Source of the DNA: Bdellovibrionales bacterium
GTDB taxonomy: Bacteria > Bdellovibrionota > Bdellovibrionia > Bdellovibrionales > JAKFYE01
Direction of reading: 5' to 3'
DNA length: 45,962 bases
NCBI GenBank assembly: GCA_021731045.1
Contig: JAKFYE010000001.1
Span: 1-45,962, forward strand
Under the pieces are notes generated by a model. It was not told the DNA's origin and did not search any database. It saw nothing but the letters and a program-made list of their open reading frames with translations. Every line of letters begins with the position of its first letter. Position 1 is the first letter of the stretch. Both the position numbers and the translations under genes were made by a program. Shown here piece after piece: positions 44,248-45,962 of the stretch.

Positions 44248-45771
44248 GTGGACCAATTTGAATTTGCTCAGAACATAAAGTCGACAAAATTTGATCAGCT
44301 TTCCAAAGAGGAGCTGGCTAGTAGATATAATCTTTTGGAAGAAGAATATTTTCGAGCTGTCAGAGAGATTTACCGGCTGAAAAATCAAAATTTAACTGAT
44401 GAGCAGCTCAAGCTTGTTTTAAGCGAGCAGTTGGGTGAACTTCAAAATACTGTATTTGGTGCAAGCTCTGAGAGATACAAAAAGCCGCAAGACAAGAGTA
44501 TTGAACCTAAGGTTCCCGGACCGCGACCAAAGTTACCATCAGAGCGTTACCCCAATGTACCCGTCAGAGAAGAGCTAGTGCCATTTGATGATGTCCCCAC
44601 TTGTGATGCTTGCGGTAAAAATCTTGTTGATTCCGGAATGACCGAGGACTCAGAGCAGCTCAATGTGATTCCAAAAAGATTTGAAATTATCAGGCTGGTG
44701 AGACCCAAGTTCCGCTGCAGTTGTCATGGCTGCATTAAACTTCCGCCGGTCCCTCCACGTATTATTGAGGGGTCAAGTTATTCTGACACAATGATTATTG
44801 ATGTTGTGGCGAGCAAGTATTGTGATCTGATTCCTATCCAGCGCTATGTTGCCATGGCGGCTCGTTCAGGACTCAAGGATCTACCTCCGCAGAGTTTAAT
44901 TGAACTCACTCATCAATTTGCTAAATTTGTAAAACCTGTGTACGAGCTGATCAAACAGGGAATCACAAGTTCCAGGGTTCTTCATGCTGACGAGACTCCG
45001 CACAAGATGCTTGAGGGCAGCGAGAGTCAATCCTGGCATCTTTGGGGATTTTCAACTGGAAAACTTTGTTTTTTAGAATGTCACGACACCCGCAGTGGTG
45101 ATGTAGCAAGTGATATTTTGAAAAATTCAAAATGTGAAGTTTTAGTGTCTGATGTGTTCTCTGGCTATGGTAAAGCCGTTAGAATCACAAATCTATTCAG
45201 ACAAGGTCAGGGCCATATTGCCGTACAGAATGCCAATTGCAATGCCCACGCAAGAAGATATTTTATCAAGTCACTTGCTGGTTATCCTGAGTCCAAATTT
45301 TATCTTGATCAGTATCATGATATTTATCAGCTTGAGTCTGAGTGCAAAGAAAAACCGCCAAATGAAATTTTGGAAATCAGAAATTTGATGAAAGAAAAAT
45401 TTGAAGCAATGTTTACACGGGCCACAGAGCAATTGCCTGAGTACCCGGCACAGCTCAAGTTCGGAAAAGCACTGAATTATTTTTTAGAAAACTATGATGG
45501 GCTCACTTTGTTTTTGGAGCACCCAGATGTTCCAATTGATAACAATCTTCAAGAGCGGCTTCTCAGAAGTCATGTTGTGGGAAGAAAAACTTGGTATGGT
45601 ACCCACTCCGAGCGTGGAGCTGAAACTGCCGCCACTATCTTTTCTATCATTGAAACTTGTAAGTTGAACCACGTGAACCCGCGAGAATATCTCGAAAAAC
45701 TAGTCCAAGATCTTCTTTGTGGCCAAAAACCTTATACACCCAAAGATTACGCTGACTTACTCAAAAACTGA
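44248..45771 (+). CDS. tnpC: IS66 transposase TnpC
   Basis: This is the DDE transposase of the element, 507 residues from a GTG nine bases after the previous stop. A leucine-rich coiled coil at the N-terminus is followed by a zinc-binding region (CDACG at Cys119-Cys122, then CSCHGC near 151-156). The DDE core has Asp248 (HADETPHKM), Asp302 (VSDVFSGYG) and Glu436 ([10 protein letters not shown]). The tail block [28 protein letters not shown] is typical of IS66. It appears intact. Confidence 0.95.
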   Translation: MDQFEFAQNIKSTKFDQLSKEELASRYNLLEEEYFRAVREIYRLKNQNLTDEQLKLVLSEQLGELQNTVFGASSERYKKPQDKSIEPKVPGPRPKLPSERYPNVPVREELVPFDDVPTCDACGKNLVDSGMTEDSEQLNVIPKRFEIIRLVRPKFRCSCHGCIKLPPVPPRIIEGSSYSDTMIIDVVASKYCDLIPIQRYVAMAARSGLKDLPPQSLIELTHQFAKFVKPVYELIKQGITSSRVLHADETPHKMLEGSESQSWHLWGFSTGKLCFLECHDTRSGDVASDILKNSKCEVLVSDVFSGYGKAVRITNLFRQGQGHIAVQNANCNAHARRYFIKSLAGYPESKFYLDQYHDIYQLESECKEKPPNEILEIRNLMKEKFEAMFTRATEQLPEYPAQLKFGKALNYFLENYDGLTLFLEHPDVPIDNNLQERLLRSHVVGRKTWYGTHSERGAETAATIFSIIETCKLNHVNPREYLEKLVQDLLCGQKPYTPKDYADLLKN

Positions 45772-45792
45772 CGTGCCAGAATGACGATGTAC

Positions 45793-45800
45793 GTTTGGTA
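45793..45800. repeat. IS66 target-site duplication, right copy
   Basis: GTTTGGTA directly after the right inverted repeat, matching the left copy exactly. Confidence 0.9.
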
Positions 45801-45962
45801 AACTCACTTGTTTAAGATTGCCCATGACATCGTAAGTGTACGTTGTGGTTTGTCCAGAGGCTGTCTTTGATTTTAACTCACCATTCGCCGTGTAGGTGTA
45901 GGTCGTACTGCCATACGTAAGCAATCGATCTTGAGCGTCGTAGGTTGCATTGGTACCAATGT
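45793..45962 (-). pseudogene. Rhs gene remnant, 5' part (runs off the window)
   Basis: On the minus strand this reads YD repeats: [39 protein letters not shown], then [10 protein letters not shown] up to the insertion site. It joins in frame to the other remnant if one target-site copy and the element are removed. Its upstream part lies outside the window, so total length is unknown. Confidence 0.85.

Larger units (their letters stand above)
43386..45792 (+). mobile_element. Complete IS66-family insertion sequence (2407 bp)
   Basis: The terminal inverted repeats are 43386-43405 and 45773-45792: 20 bases starting GTACATCGTCATTCTG with one mismatch. It holds the three expected genes in order, A, B and C, all intact, and is flanked by an 8-bp duplication. 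It interrupts an rhs remnant. Matching ends and duplication indicate a fairly recent, possibly still active insertion. Confidence 0.95.

Overview
The window looks like chromosomal DNA of a Gram-negative bacterium with moderately low GC. Evidence for this is a heptosyltransferase plus Kdo-transferase pair, several predicted outer-membrane beta-barrels, lipoproteins and an RND pump. The mix of Bacillus-type purine genes (PurS/PurQ/short PurL, and a PurF with iron-sulfur cysteines) with an LPS outer membrane and tightly overlapping genes would suit a Bdellovibrionota-like lineage. That assignment is inference, because no rRNA or tRNA is present.

Layout. Positions 1-4.4 kb are accessory: the 3' end of an rhs gene with its own variable tip, two tandem paralogous two-helix membrane proteins that look like immunity proteins, small secreted proteins and an rve-type transposase. 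From 4.5 to 14.0 kb (minus strand) lies a nine-gene operon purM-purN-X-purB-purC-purS-purQ-purL-purF, covering most of the route to IMP plus adenylosuccinate lyase; X is an unrecognised 440-residue protein. Divergent from it are a GT9 heptosyltransferase and a WaaA-like Kdo transferase. An SH3-beta-barrel gene (minus) is followed by rpmF and the fatty-acid cluster fabH-fabD-fabG-acpP-fabF. Then come rpiB-glyA-surE-M23 lipoprotein-barrel protein, the minus pair fumC-unknown, an SDR, the EVE-glutaredoxin-DUF218 operon, a dihydrouridine synthase, an RND permease, a CHASE3/PAS hybrid histidine kinase convergent with a response regulator, and small envelope genes. The right end is an rhs remnant split by an intact IS66-family element with an 8-bp target duplication.

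The most unusual signal lies in spacers between convergent genes. Two of them (about 16.5 and 32.1 kb) carry the same 157-bp element: an 81-bp GC-rich core with nested hairpins, enclosed by 38-bp arms that pair perfectly or almost perfectly within each locus but differ between loci. Each is nested in a further inverted repeat of 52 or 37 bp that copies the 3' end of the adjacent gene. A third copy of one gene tail (dus) lies 1.7 kb away next to the RND gene. Two other convergent spacers hold a 59-bp near-perfect palindrome and a 32-bp perfect inverted repeat without the core. These may be bidirectional terminators, a mobile hairpin repeat family, or products of template switching.

No CRISPR array, tRNA, rRNA, replication origin or recognisable riboswitch was found.
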